A DNA stretch of 64,000 bases, taken from NCBI GenBank assembly GCA_000328365.1, contig KB295623.1:719541-783540 (forward strand), written 5' to 3'. Below the pieces are notes generated by a model, which was not told where the DNA came from, searched no databases, and saw only the letters and a program-made list of their open reading frames with translations. The position numbers and the translations under genes were made by a program. Shown here piece after piece: positions 1-10,824 of the stretch; position 1 is the stretch's first letter, and each line of letters opens with the position of its first letter. This DNA comes from Capitella teleta (taxonomy: Eukaryota > Annelida > Polychaeta > Capitellidae).

Positions 1-30
1 ACACTAAGAACATACTGCCTATTCACTCAC

Positions 31-1443
31 CCTGTTCAAACCCTGACACATCTTTTGACATGATTGCGCGACTCAATGCAGTGATGGAGGCTGAATACAT
101 ATTCATAAAAGGCACTGAAATACGAAATTTTAATGAAATGACGCTCTGTTAAATTGTTTATCTCTGGCCTTTTCAAATGCACACTCACCTATATTGATCT
201 GTTGATCAGTTTTAGCTCCAGCCTGTGCGAAAAATGCTACAGCACCTGATACGGATGCAATGATGCCCATGACAGCATCCGGAATGCCACACTTGTCAAA
301 CAGTTTTGTTCCAATGATAGGACCAAAGAAACTGCTTGCACATAAGATGGCAAGAAATACTCCGATTTGAGTGGGGCTGTAGCAAAATGGGGGTCCTATT
401 AGGTACAGGGTTTCCAACTCCAGCAGACCTAAAACCATGATAGTGTGAAGGGTGGACGCTCCAAGCATCAACAAGAGTCTCCATTTGGCGTTTTTATCAG
501 GACGCTCAACACTGTAAACTTTGAAGGCGGTGACTGTCACCTGCCAGACTTCTTTGATGTCCTGTGAAAGTGTCGTGGAACAATCATCGGGTTGTTCGGG
601 TACAGATTCTTCAAGAATAAAGATAAAGTACAACAGTGGAATGGCGTACCAGATGGTCATTATTACAAAGCTCCACATGTATCCAATGTATGATATTATG
701 TAACCAACTGCAATATTTCCGAGAGAGGTCCCAGCGAACAGGAGTCCATTGAGAACAGCAAAGCGAAAGGTAATCTCGGATTGTGGTACCACATCAGCAA
801 CGTAGGCATACGCACTTCCGGCTACGGTCATGTGAGATCCCGACATTCCCTCAATCAGGTTTGGCAGCATGAGGAAATCTATGCTTAATCCGTATACATC
901 AGTAATGACGTAGAGCACACCTTTAACAACTCCTCCGACACAGGGCACGACCAGACCGAGTTTTCTGCCATGTTTGTCACCCCATGAGCAGAGTATGAGG
1001 GATACTACGATCGCAGGAAGGGTCTCAAAGATATTAAAGACCAGAGTGTAGTTGGAAACTTTCGTTTTGATTGTATCATCCCTCTGTCTTTCGAGTAAAG
1101 TGAGGTTCTCGATTCCTTTGATACATGCATTCGGTACGTATATATGCCCCAGTGAATGAGATTCAGGAGTCTCTTTCTCAACGCGGTCATAAACGTACTG
1201 CTCATTCAAGGGCATGTACGAATATATAGCTAGCATGTAAAAGAAATAAGCAGGCTCCACGAGTTTCACTTGCCATGATTTCTTTGTTACTTTTATGGAA
1301 TCCCCTGAAAGCTCTCCAGACTCAATGGTGCTGTAATTAGCACCGCATGATGACAGCTGATCAGTTTCGGATGCATCTTCAGTTTCCTTTGACATCTCTG
1401 TTCGATCTGTGGTCCGATAGTCCAAGTAAACAGAACCTTCCAT
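31..1443 (-). CDS. SLC46-like proton-coupled MFS transporter, copy A (3' end outside window)
   Basis: This is a plasma- or organelle-membrane transporter of the major facilitator superfamily. The closest family is SLC46 (proton-coupled folate and related solutes); the substrate cannot be read from the sequence. Exon 1 runs 1443 down to 189 (donor GTGAGT) and exon 2 is 114-31 (84 nt). The final exon lies left of the window. Family marks are the N-terminal LVEPAYFFYMLAIYSYMPL block, a QYVYDR motif, MFS motif A (GDKHGRK), and YAYVADVVPQSEITFRFAVL before the central loop. The start at 1443 (MEGSVYLDY) is preferred because it best matches copy B; an in-frame ATG at 1518 would add 25 residues. Copy B lies head to head 1.2 kb away, and two coding stretches are almost identical between the copies while the rest is diverged. 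The family assignment is secure; the substrate is unknown. Confidence 0.9.
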
Positions 1444-2677
1444 CGCTATAACTATTCTGATGAGTTGGTATTGCATCAAACACATTTTATTCACTGCGCG
1501 GGTCAAGCGTACAATCATAGTGGCTACATAAAACTAATGGTTTTTATCTCTTTTAGCCTGCATGATTCAGCCTCATCAGTGAACAACAAGATTTAGAATT
1601 TGGACAAAAGAGTGCCATTGAACAAATTATTTATGAGCTTCCAAGGAATGATATGTGTTATCCAAAGATGATCTGATTGATTGACAGAAGCGAGAAGAAT
1701 TGCACAGTTTTTCTATATTTCTAATCATTGTCGTCTATGATATCAAATTGAGGCGTATTATGAGGGGAACAAATGATAATGATGCATTGATCAATCCTTA
1801 ACGCACACATTTGCCAATACCAATCAGATGTTCTTGTATCCCAGATCAAACCATATCAAGTATCTCACACCTCTGAATGTGAACACCGTTTTTGAACAGA
1901 GAAATCGAAACTGCATGTTTAGCAATGAATTATTTTTTAATCTCGTGACTGACAGGGAGCAGAGGTGTAGCCAGCACCGACTACTTGTACTATGGCGCAT
2001 TGCGGAAGAGGGAAGAGTGTAAGAGGGCCCGCCGGGGGGGGGGGGTTCAAATTTTATAAACTACACAGTGAAAAAGTACGAGGATTATCAGCTTCAAGCA
2101 ATGCCACTTATATTTATCGTGCCAATAAACAGCTCCTGTCAGTCATTTATTTGAAGGTCAAATATGTGCAAATTATTTTAATAATATGTGCGCGAGTGGT
2201 AAGATGATGATGAATAACAAAGGGATGATTTGAATGAGGAAATGTCAGGAAGAGAATGAAATGTACATGGAATGAAGTTCAGATTTTCAAGGTTAAGAGG
2301 AAACGTGAAAGCTCGAGAAGACGAAGGCAGGGGTGAGTGCCATGACAAACGTAGTGATATACGGGTTGGTATGTGACACTGGTCAGCAAACAACGCACAG
2401 GTCACGTGTGACCGGTATGGGGGTGGGTTGAGTGGGCCCCCTTGTTTCAGATTTATATCTTTTTGAGGGAATTAATTCAGACATCAAAGTGATGTAAACA
2501 TTAAATGGAGTTAATATAATTCAAATTCAAAAATTGCATTGATTTTTATAATTTATAGAAACGTACATGAATTTATCGTGAATGCACCACCATAATGGCA
2601 TCCTAATTTATGCCTTATAAAACCATATAAAAATCTGAGATGCAATATTAAATCGCATACAGCAGTTGCACATTGTG
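1444..2677. other. Shared 5' spacer between the head-to-head SLC46-like genes
   Basis: This 1.2-kb stretch separates the two divergent start codons, so it must hold both promoters unless distal 5' exons exist. It is AT-rich and contains a run of G at about 2034-2045 and a second G/C-rich patch near 2417-2445, which may be the ends of an interspersed repeat. No gene and no convincing core promoter motif was recognised. The small open frames in it have no family resemblance. Confidence 0.5.
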
Positions 2678-4310
2678 ATGGAAATGCATGAATGCACTGG
2701 AAGTCAAGAAAAACCACAATTGTTCTCAGATGGTGTCGATTATGGCTATGGCACTGTTGAGACTAACACAGAAGCGAACATATCAAACGAAGACCAAAAG
2801 AATACTTGCCAAGTGAGACTGTTGGAGCCAGCTTTCTTCTTCTATATGATGGCCATCTGGTCTTATCTTCCTTTAAATGAGCAGTACGTCTATGATCGCA
2901 TAGAGAAAGAGACCCCGGGACCCTATTCTGAAGGTCACGTACCAGTGGCATGTCTGAAAGGGGTAAATAACGTTACTTATGCTGAAACACAGAGGGAGAA
3001 TGACATCAAAGCTGCACTCTCCAACTATACTTTGCTTTTCAACGTCTTTGAGACCCTTCCTGCGATCGTAGTATCCCTCATACTCTGCTCATGGGGTGAC
3101 AAACATGGCAGAAAACTCGGTCTGGTCGTGCCCTGTGTCGGAGGAGTTGTTAAAGGTGTGCTCTACGTCATTACTGATGTATACGGATTAAGCATAGATT
3201 TCCTCATGCTTCCAAACCTGATTGAGGGAATGTCGGGATCTCACATGACCGTAGCCGGAAGTGCGTATGCCTACGTTGCTGATGTGGTACCACAATCCGA
3301 GATTACCTTTCGCTTTGCTGTTCTCAATGGACTTCTGTTTGCTGGATCTTCTGTGGGAAATGTTGCAATTGGATACATGATAATTAACCTAGGATATACA
3401 TGGAGTTTTGTAATTATGACAGCTTGGTATGCCTTAGCTCTGGTTTATTTTATCTTTATTCTCGAAGAATCTGTGCATGAGAAACCTGACGATCAGCCCA
3501 CAACATTTACCCAAAGGTGTAAAGAAGTCTGGCAGGTGACAGTCACCGCCTTCAAAGTTTACAGTGTTGAGCGTCCTGATAAAAACGCCAAATGGAGACT
3601 CTTGTTGATGCTGGGAGCGTCCACCCTTCACGCTATCTTGGTCTTGGGTCAAGTTGAACTGGACACGCTGTATCTGATTGGGCCGCCATTTTGCTTCGAT
3701 TCCGTTGTGGTTGGCTACTTCCTGGCCTTCTTGTGTGCAACCAGTGTTATCGGTCCGACCATTGGAACGAAGCTGTTTCAAAAGTGTGGCGTCTCAGATG
3801 CTGTGATGGGCATCGTTGCGTCCATATCGGGTGCTGCGGCTTTCTTCCTGCAGGCTTGGGCAACAACTACTCTCCAACTATTCATGGGTAAGTCAAAATA
3901 AGAATAAAAATTTAATGGTGTCCGATCGATACCCAAAACAAGACTGCCAATACCACATAATCATCCTCTTGTGTTTCAGTACCGATTGTGAATTTATATT
4001 CAGCGTCAATCACGGTTTTGTGTCGCGCAATAATGTCAAAAGATGTCTCTGAGCACGAACAAGGTTTGTCAAAAAAAAAAAAAAAAGAAAAAAAAAAGAA
4101 AAAAGCCTTGTCCTTGTAATTGCTGTACATTTATTTCCATGCCATATAGGTGCTGTGCAGGCCACTGTAAGCAGCATGAACACTTTAGGGGACTTACTCT
4201 CAGTCACCTTGCTTCTCGGACTTTTCTCTCTGACTGCGTCGTCATATTATGGAGCAACGTTCATCGCAATAGGTCTTTTGTGCTGCGCATGCTGCCTATT
4301 TTTCTTGTGA
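2678..4310 (+). CDS. SLC46-like proton-coupled MFS transporter, copy B (complete)
   Basis: This is a complete three-exon transporter gene: 2678-3887, 3980-4063 and 4150-4310. Its introns are GT-AG, phases agree throughout, and it encodes 484 aa, a usual SLC46 length. Exon 1 carries the N-terminal cytosolic tail, the LLEPAFFFYMMAIWSYLPL first membrane segment, QYVYDR, motif A (GDKHGRK) and the YAYVADVV segment. Exon 2 encodes VPIVNLYSASITVLCRAIMS, matching the exon of identical length in copy A. Exon 3 encodes the last hydrophobic segments and ends TGA. The start ATG is at 2678, with a second ATG two codons on. Intron 2 contains an A-rich tract of about 34 nt. It lies head to head with copy A. 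Two blocks of exon 1 are almost identical in DNA to copy A, as expected from gene conversion. The transported solute cannot be inferred. Confidence 0.93.
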
Positions 4311-6255
4311 GTATGGTCTTTGCAAAAGTTTGTTATGAATCGCACGAGTGATGTTCTTATTTTTGAACCACATATCGATATTGCACTGAAAGAGAAACAT
4401 TGTTCTCCACATGATCTTATTTTCTATCTGCAACGACCGCAAAACGTTCTTTGAACACAATTTACAGGTTTCAAAATTTCTATCGGAAGTATATCAACAG
4501 GTTATGCCAACTTTTCTTATATTTATTTTAGATATTGTTTTCACTATGTTACGTTATTTACATGTTACGTTATATATTATGGCTCGATTCGAGCCATCTG
4601 AGTAGAATAGAAAGATGTGATATTATATTAATTATTATTTGTAACTTTACCATAAACAATATATTTAATGTATAGCAATTATAATGTCATTTCTAACGTT
4701 CATGCAATTATATATAATTGCAAGTGAGTCATTCACAGCGTTATTTCATATTAATTTTAATCCCCAGATTGATCGCCACGCTATTCAGGCCAACGAAAGC
4801 ATATGATGAAATGGAACATGGGGAGCGCAAGACGCTATTTGAATGATCTTTATGCCGGGAATCCACGATATGATATACGGTATAAAGCCTACCGGAGGTC
4901 ACACTATTCAACTTGTGGTTTACTGTACTCATTTTAGCAGCTAGGGGGAGGGGGGTGTAACCCCATTTTGTAATTGTTGCGCTGCTATATCTGAATATAC
5001 TTATTGGTTGCTGTCATTTTACACCATTGTGTACTTATTAGTAAGTTTTGCGCAATCTGATACAAATACGAATTGTTGTGAGTGTAGTAGTAACGCATAT
5101 GATGATATGATGATATGATGATATGACTTCTTCATATCACCATAATAATATGTTCGATTATAAAATATGCATAAGACCGTTGAGAACACTGTTAGAACCA
5201 AAGATGTAATTAAATTTAATGTCTGTATAAATCGATGATACAGCTATAGATCTACAAAAACAATAAAATAATATTTAGCAAATTATCCAGTTCCAAAATG
5301 AATTTAAAATGAAGCATTAAAAGCGCACAAAATGGAGAAAAATGATATGTGCTGAACGAACGATTTCCGAGAAAAATTCGCCCGCCTTCGATAAACAAGG
5401 AATTGCGCGAATTTTTGAATTACGAGGCGGCCAATTGTATAGATAGAAGACCGAAAGTCGAAAAACAACCTAGCTTCACTCAAAACACATAAAGAGATGA
5501 ACATATCTTGTAAATGTGTTACAGGGCTGCAAAGTTATACCCCTTGTCATATTGTGTAAATGTCATTATTATATCACCCCAGAAAAAATAGTTCCAGAAA
5601 AAAATTAATCAAAACATGTCATAAAACAACTTGGCTTTATGAAAATTCCCTAAAAACTACATGATGTATATCTGTGTTTGATATAAGCCCCCACCCCCCT
5701 ACAAGCTCCATGTTGTCTACCAAGTTATATGTATCTGCTAAAAGGGTAATTAGCCGGGCATTCTCGTTTGTTGATTTGGTATCTCATTTGCATAAGGCTT
5801 GGATTAAAACCCTACTGGTTTCACTGACGTATATCATCCACTTGGCAACGTGCAGAGAGAAGTTGTTACCAGGTGATTCAGACATTTTTATGTAAGTGCT
5901 TTTTGATCAATATTAACCATGCGTATTAATATTAGTACAACTTTAATCCATTTTGCAATTTGCAAACAACATAGATATATCAGAATTATCTCAGCTATGA
6001 ACATGGACATACTCATGGTAATTTGTGAATACCACGTACGCAGATTTTAAAGACCGAAAAAAAAGAAAAAAAAAAAAAAAAGAAAAAAAAAAAAAAGCAT
6101 GATTACTTGGACAATTAATGAACTCATGTGCAACAAATCTTACAATTACAAATCGGCAAATACAAGAAACAATCTGTTTAATATCAAATTATCCACATTA
6201 ATCTCTATTGATAAAGGCTATAAGTTACATTGATAAACAGTGTGTCTTATGTGGT
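4311..6255. other. Intergenic, no gene seen
   Basis: AT-rich spacer between the 3' ends of SLC46-like copy B and the D-aspartate oxidase gene. It contains a short ATGAT/GATAT tandem repeat near 5097-5125 and an A-rich tract at about 6057-6097. Open frames here are short and resemble no known family. Confidence 0.5.
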
Positions 6256-8414
6256 TCATATTTTGCTGAGGCATCCAATTCCACGCTTGACCAAACCGAC
6301 TGCGGTCTCAGCACAACCCCACGACAACCCAACCCCGGATCCTCCGTGTCCGTAATTATGAACAACCTGGAAACACGATAGGATGATGTAATATCTCCAT
6401 CATAGGCTAAACTATAACTTACTTTTATTTTCTTTCCATTAAGCTCAACATTCTCTAATTCTAGCCGTACCTCTGACCTACCTGGCCGTTGTCCGACCCA
6501 CTCTCCAATCACAGGGGCAATCTGGACCGTACACAGGTAGTGCAATGATTTGATGCGATATGCAATGCTTACCTTTAGGCTTGGCATCACTTCAAAGGCG
6601 TTTTTGAGAATTTCTTCTCGGTCTTTGACATCAATTTTGGAGTTCCAGTCGCCAACTTGGTATGTTCCACCCACCACTACTGTGCCATCAGGACTGGGGA
6701 GGAAATTATATGTAACATGGCATATACAGTATAGTTGAAGTTAGTACCACATACCATAGTCGTAAATCAAATAACTTTAACTAATTATAAGAACAGTTTG
6801 CCCTAATTTGTGTTTACTTACACTGGGAAAATGTAACCATATCCTGAGTGGAACAGGCAACACGTTTTCACCCACGGGGCTTTGAGCTGATAGAAAAAAT
6901 GCTCTAATTAAGAGATATGACAGTGAGTCGTNNNNNNNNNNNNNNNNNNNNNNNNNNNNNNNNNNNNNNNNNNNNNNNNNNGAGAGAGAGAGAGAGAGAG
7001 TTATCATTGCTAATAAAATAACACATGGATATTCCAACTGGGAATCACTATAGTTTGGCGCAGGCTTCAAATATACTTTCTTCTGACAACTTGATTCATG
7101 AGTTTTTTTACTGCTTGATTCAAGTTCATCAACACAGATAAGTTATCATAACACAAATTCAATCTGGCGACATTCTTCAGATTTCCCCACCAAAAAAAAC
7201 AAAAAAAAAAAAACAAAAAAAAAAAACACACACACACACACAAAAGACAGAAACCCGAACGAATCCATAAACGGAATACATTTTTTTCTTTCACATTTCT
7301 ACTTCGCCAATAAAGTACTAAACAAGTTAATATCACGAACCCGTAATGCTTGACCTCGAATGGGTTTCACTTCCGGGTCATTTGCAATGTCACGTGCACC
7401 AACCCCAGAGCAGTTCACAATGACGTCATAATCTTGCACCTTAAAAGCATAAATTTCAAGAGGATGAAAATTAAACATTTGATGGTCGGCTCACCTCTTC
7501 AAAACTCTGAATTCTTTTTTGTATCACTATCCCACCATTGTTGCGGAACCTTACATATCGAAGCATTGGTTTACTTCGTATATGAATGTTAAGTTATTGT
7601 TCCTACTTTTGTAAAAGCCACGGTAGGTATTGTTTGCAGAAAGATATCACGGACGTAAAAGCATGTACCGTCGGGTACACATTCCCAAATATTTTTCGCT
7701 CTTGTTCTGTCGCCTCTCTCATGCTCAGGATATTATTACCCCATGCAGGTAGCTGCAAAAGAAAAGGTGTTCTCAGTTCATGGAACATCTTGTCGATACG
7801 TAAATAAAATTATGTTTTTTTCGTTCCTTCAACAAAGTTTCCCATTCAGATGATTAACATTCGTTTAGTCGAAAATGCTCCTTCATGCAAATGTTGGAAA
7901 TTCCATTCATCGACAACGTTTTTCATTTCCTCGTTTGATTCTAGAGAACGATATTCCCAATAAAAGATTGAATTTTCTTTTGGCCAATCTTGTATACGCA
8001 ATTACCAACGCTTACACCTATATGAGTTAGAATACCAATAATTCATGCGTACAAAACACAGGGTTGTGTCCATTTCAATCTTAGCATATAGATGTGGCAT
8101 ATTCTAACCTCTTTCTTGCTCGTATGTAGTACATATCCTGAAATAATTTCAACTCCAGCCACTCCTGCCTCTGGTGAATTTATGATTTTCAGAGCACGGT
8201 CCAGTGAAGATTTCACCCACTCCGTGGTCAAGTGCTCTGGGGTTTTTCCAATAGCGTGAGCTATCAGAAGTCCGGCAGCACAGTCGCCTGTAGTGTTCGG
8301 TGAGAAGCATTCCGCGATAAGAGTAACTTGGACGCCTGGGAGTTGCTCCTGGATACAAACGGCTGACGAAAGACCAATTGGCCCGGCTCCTATCACCGCA
8401 ATACGCTGTGCCAT
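6256..8414 (-). CDS. DDO: D-aspartate oxidase / D-amino-acid oxidase family, complete
   Basis: This FAD-dependent peroxisomal enzyme oxidatively deaminates acidic D-amino acids to 2-oxo acids, ammonia and H2O2. Eight exons (minus): 8414-8109, 7752-7607, 7549-7495, 7439-7341, 6886-6822, 6693-6573, 6521-6423 and 6366-6256. They total 1002 nt and 333 aa, the normal family length, with continuous phase. The N-terminus MAQRIAVIGAGPIGLSSA is the Rossmann GxGxxG loop. TTGDCAAGL, DYDVIVNCSGVGAR, RGQALR, LKAPWVK, GGTYQVGDWN, EWVGQRPGRSEVRL and VVHNYGHGGSG are the family blocks in order. GGTxQxGDWN resembles DDO more than DAO, and the substrate-binding arginine region is present. The C-terminus SKI is a PTS1-type signal. 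A TTTTCAG acceptor lies two bases before the ATG, so an upstream 5' UTR exon is likely. The donor after exon 4 (GTTCGT) is weak. A sequencing gap lies in intron 4. Confidence 0.93.
6932..6981. other. Assembly gap (50 Ns) beside a GA repeat
   Basis: Fifty Ns lie inside intron 4 of the oxidase gene, followed directly by a (GA)n run at 6982-7000. The gap probably reflects failure to assemble the microsatellite. No coding sequence is lost, because exons 4 and 5 join in phase across it. Confidence 0.95.
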
Positions 8415-8489
8415 GACTGAAAAGAACAGCACCAGTTGAATAAAACGTCAGAGGGAAGGCATGCAGTTGTAATTATACACCCGGGGAAA

Positions 8490-8545
8490 TGTCTGGTAGA
8501 GCTTTCTCTTCTGCATGCGATTCACCAATCGAGCCACCGGTCAGG
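8490..8545 (-). repeat. tRNA-derived SINE head (fragment)
   Basis: Read on the minus strand, this stretch has a tRNA A-box-like sequence, TGGCTCGATTGGTGAATCGC, at about 8538-8515, just after GGTGG. A clear B box is not seen, so this is a truncated or decayed SINE rather than a tRNA gene. Confidence 0.4.
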
Positions 8546-9484
8546 AAGAAATCACAATCCAAAGATGCAATAATTAGTAAGATACAATATGTGTGTCATC
8601 GACCCCTTTCTTCCTCTCCAGCAATTTAAAGGTGAATTTAAGACATCTTGAATGAGTAGCTCGTCTCACACTCGCTCTATGTAAATGTAGATTGAATATT
8701 GGCCCGCACGACCAAGAAAAACATAATATGATATTGCCACATATCGTGAAGATGCTTCGACTTTGGAGCCAATGTGAGACCGAACCGTGTCAGATAGGAT
8801 TTACAAATGTACATATTACTCGACGAACGCTACTATAAGCAATTTCTTGGTTTTGGTCAGAACATATAACATGGGTGAGTATATGTGGAAACGTGAGTGG
8901 GTGGGTACTTGCCAGTTTCAGTACGAGTGTTCTATTGCAGCCATGGTTTACATAGCGTATAATTATAGGCTATTTATAGCCGTATGATTGTATTGATCCA
9001 GTGGTTATGGTGCTATGCCTGGGCCCAATTGCAATCTGATAAAACGTTATGAATCAAAAGCATGAACATGTGTAGGTGTGATTGGTTATGCTAAACATAT
9101 GGGCCTTATGTAAGCCTATGACATAAGGGCTTTGTGTAGGTCTATAACATGATTTGACAGAGAGACTAGTTACGCTATTAATACTTAGCATATTATGTCA
9201 GCTATGATTGTACTCACCAATATTGAGCTGTTGTCGCGAGCACTAGAAGAAACTAGCACACGCATCAAGTATCATGCAAATACACAAATTTCCAACCGAG
9301 ACTACGAAATAGGCTACACTGAGGCAACTATATATTCCGCTTCAAACCGGTTCAAGCTCTTATCTATTCGTCTGGATATTATAGAGCACGGTTATAATAT
9401 ATAACAATCTAGCTTGGTTTTAGCAGCTCGATAAGATGATAAATAATAATTATTCACAATTATTCAAGGGATAATTTGTTTTAT

Positions 9485-9567
9485 CATAGAGAGAGCGAAC
9501 CCGAGCCCTGGTATCGCAGAAGTCACAGCGATCGACCATTGATTGAGCCATGGACCAATCACAGGTA
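9485..9567 (-). repeat. tRNA-derived SINE head with A and B boxes
   Basis: On the minus strand an A-box-like TGGCTCAATCAATGGTCGAT (about 9550-9530) is followed about 25 nt later by a B-box-like GGGCTCGGGTTCGCTC. The spacing fits a tRNA-like promoter. The arms do not form a good cloverleaf, so a SINE is more likely than a tRNA gene. Confidence 0.45.
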
Positions 9568-10824
9568 TGTACCTAGTCATGTGAGTCCCCAGTAGCATAG
9601 ATTATTCTCAATCTTCTTTGTCTCTCAACCAGTTAAGACCTATTTTGATTTTTTTTCCAACCCCTCCCAAACAGTGTTTGGGCGGTTAACAAATTAACCA
9701 GAACCATGAACATGCCATGTGGATGTTAATATATATGTCACACCTTCATTGACAGGCTAACGTCTTCTAGTTTCCCCTTAGCCCCCTGATCTGATCTGAC
9801 TGATCAAAGAGAATCAAACTCCGGAGAACTGGAAGCAGCGCTCCCATATTCACCAAAAGTAACACCTAGCCTGTTAAGATTCTAGCTTGGCTTCAGCGCT
9901 CGACAAGACGATAAATCATGGCTATGCATTGGCAGGAATGAGTTATGCTTATGAATGCAAGAGAATGAAATTTTGAACGAGTGTGAGCTTGCAATTATCT
10001 GTTGGTATTTTGATATGTTGCAAACTTTATGGCGTTATGGATTGTCATTCACATCAAAACAGTCCTATTCAATGATTACTTGTTATCTGGTGTGTATACG
10101 TATTTAGGAGTGTTATTTAACACGCATATAGTGCACTCGGTTGTAGTTGGAATCATTTGAAATAATTACGCTGATCACAGAGGAAGCTAACAGTATCGTG
10201 TGTTTAACAACTATATATTAATGAATGGGAATTTTTTTTTCGGTCTTTGTACTTTGCGAACCTTCTCACTCAACGTTTGAGCTCTTTCATCCTCATGGGC
10301 TCCATCCGCATAGCATTTTCCCATTGGAACAATGATGAGCTAACCTGCATATTGCTGCCGTAATAGCTAATATATAATGCTAATACAAAGCTGTTTAAAT
10401 AACCAGTAACGTAATAACGTAAACGAAGGGCCGCTCGAAAAAGAGCTCCATAAGGCCCCACAGCAGAATATGCTTCGTTGGACAACTCGGGCTACAGGAA
10501 TTAGCCCCCCCCCCCAAAAAAAAACCCCAGAGAACCCCCCAAAAGTAAAACACCTAATATTTTTTTAGATATACATAATAACGAAATAATTGCTGTATAG
10601 TACGTACACAAATATATTTATTTTCGTGTTATAATAAGAATATGAGACATAAGTAATGTATATAGTTATGGCATTTTATAGTTATTACTAATGAGAGAAA
10701 TATAAAGTATGTACTATTTCATAATACTTAATCATGAAGGAAAAAAGAGAGAGAGAAAAAAGTTTCGAGTTAATTTCACGGTCTTTTAGGTGATGAAATG
10801 CACAGAATCAGGATCTTATGCATT

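Larger units (their letters stand above)
8415..10824. other. Intergenic spacer with SINE scraps
   Basis: Spacer between the oxidase promoter and the 3' end of SLC6-like copy A. It holds two tRNA-like SINE heads (listed separately) and a pair of about 40-bp direct repeats (near 9410-9450 and 9882-9925, sharing CTAGCTTGG and GATAAAT blocks). A C run followed by an A run lies at 10505-10523. No gene was recognised. Confidence 0.5.
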
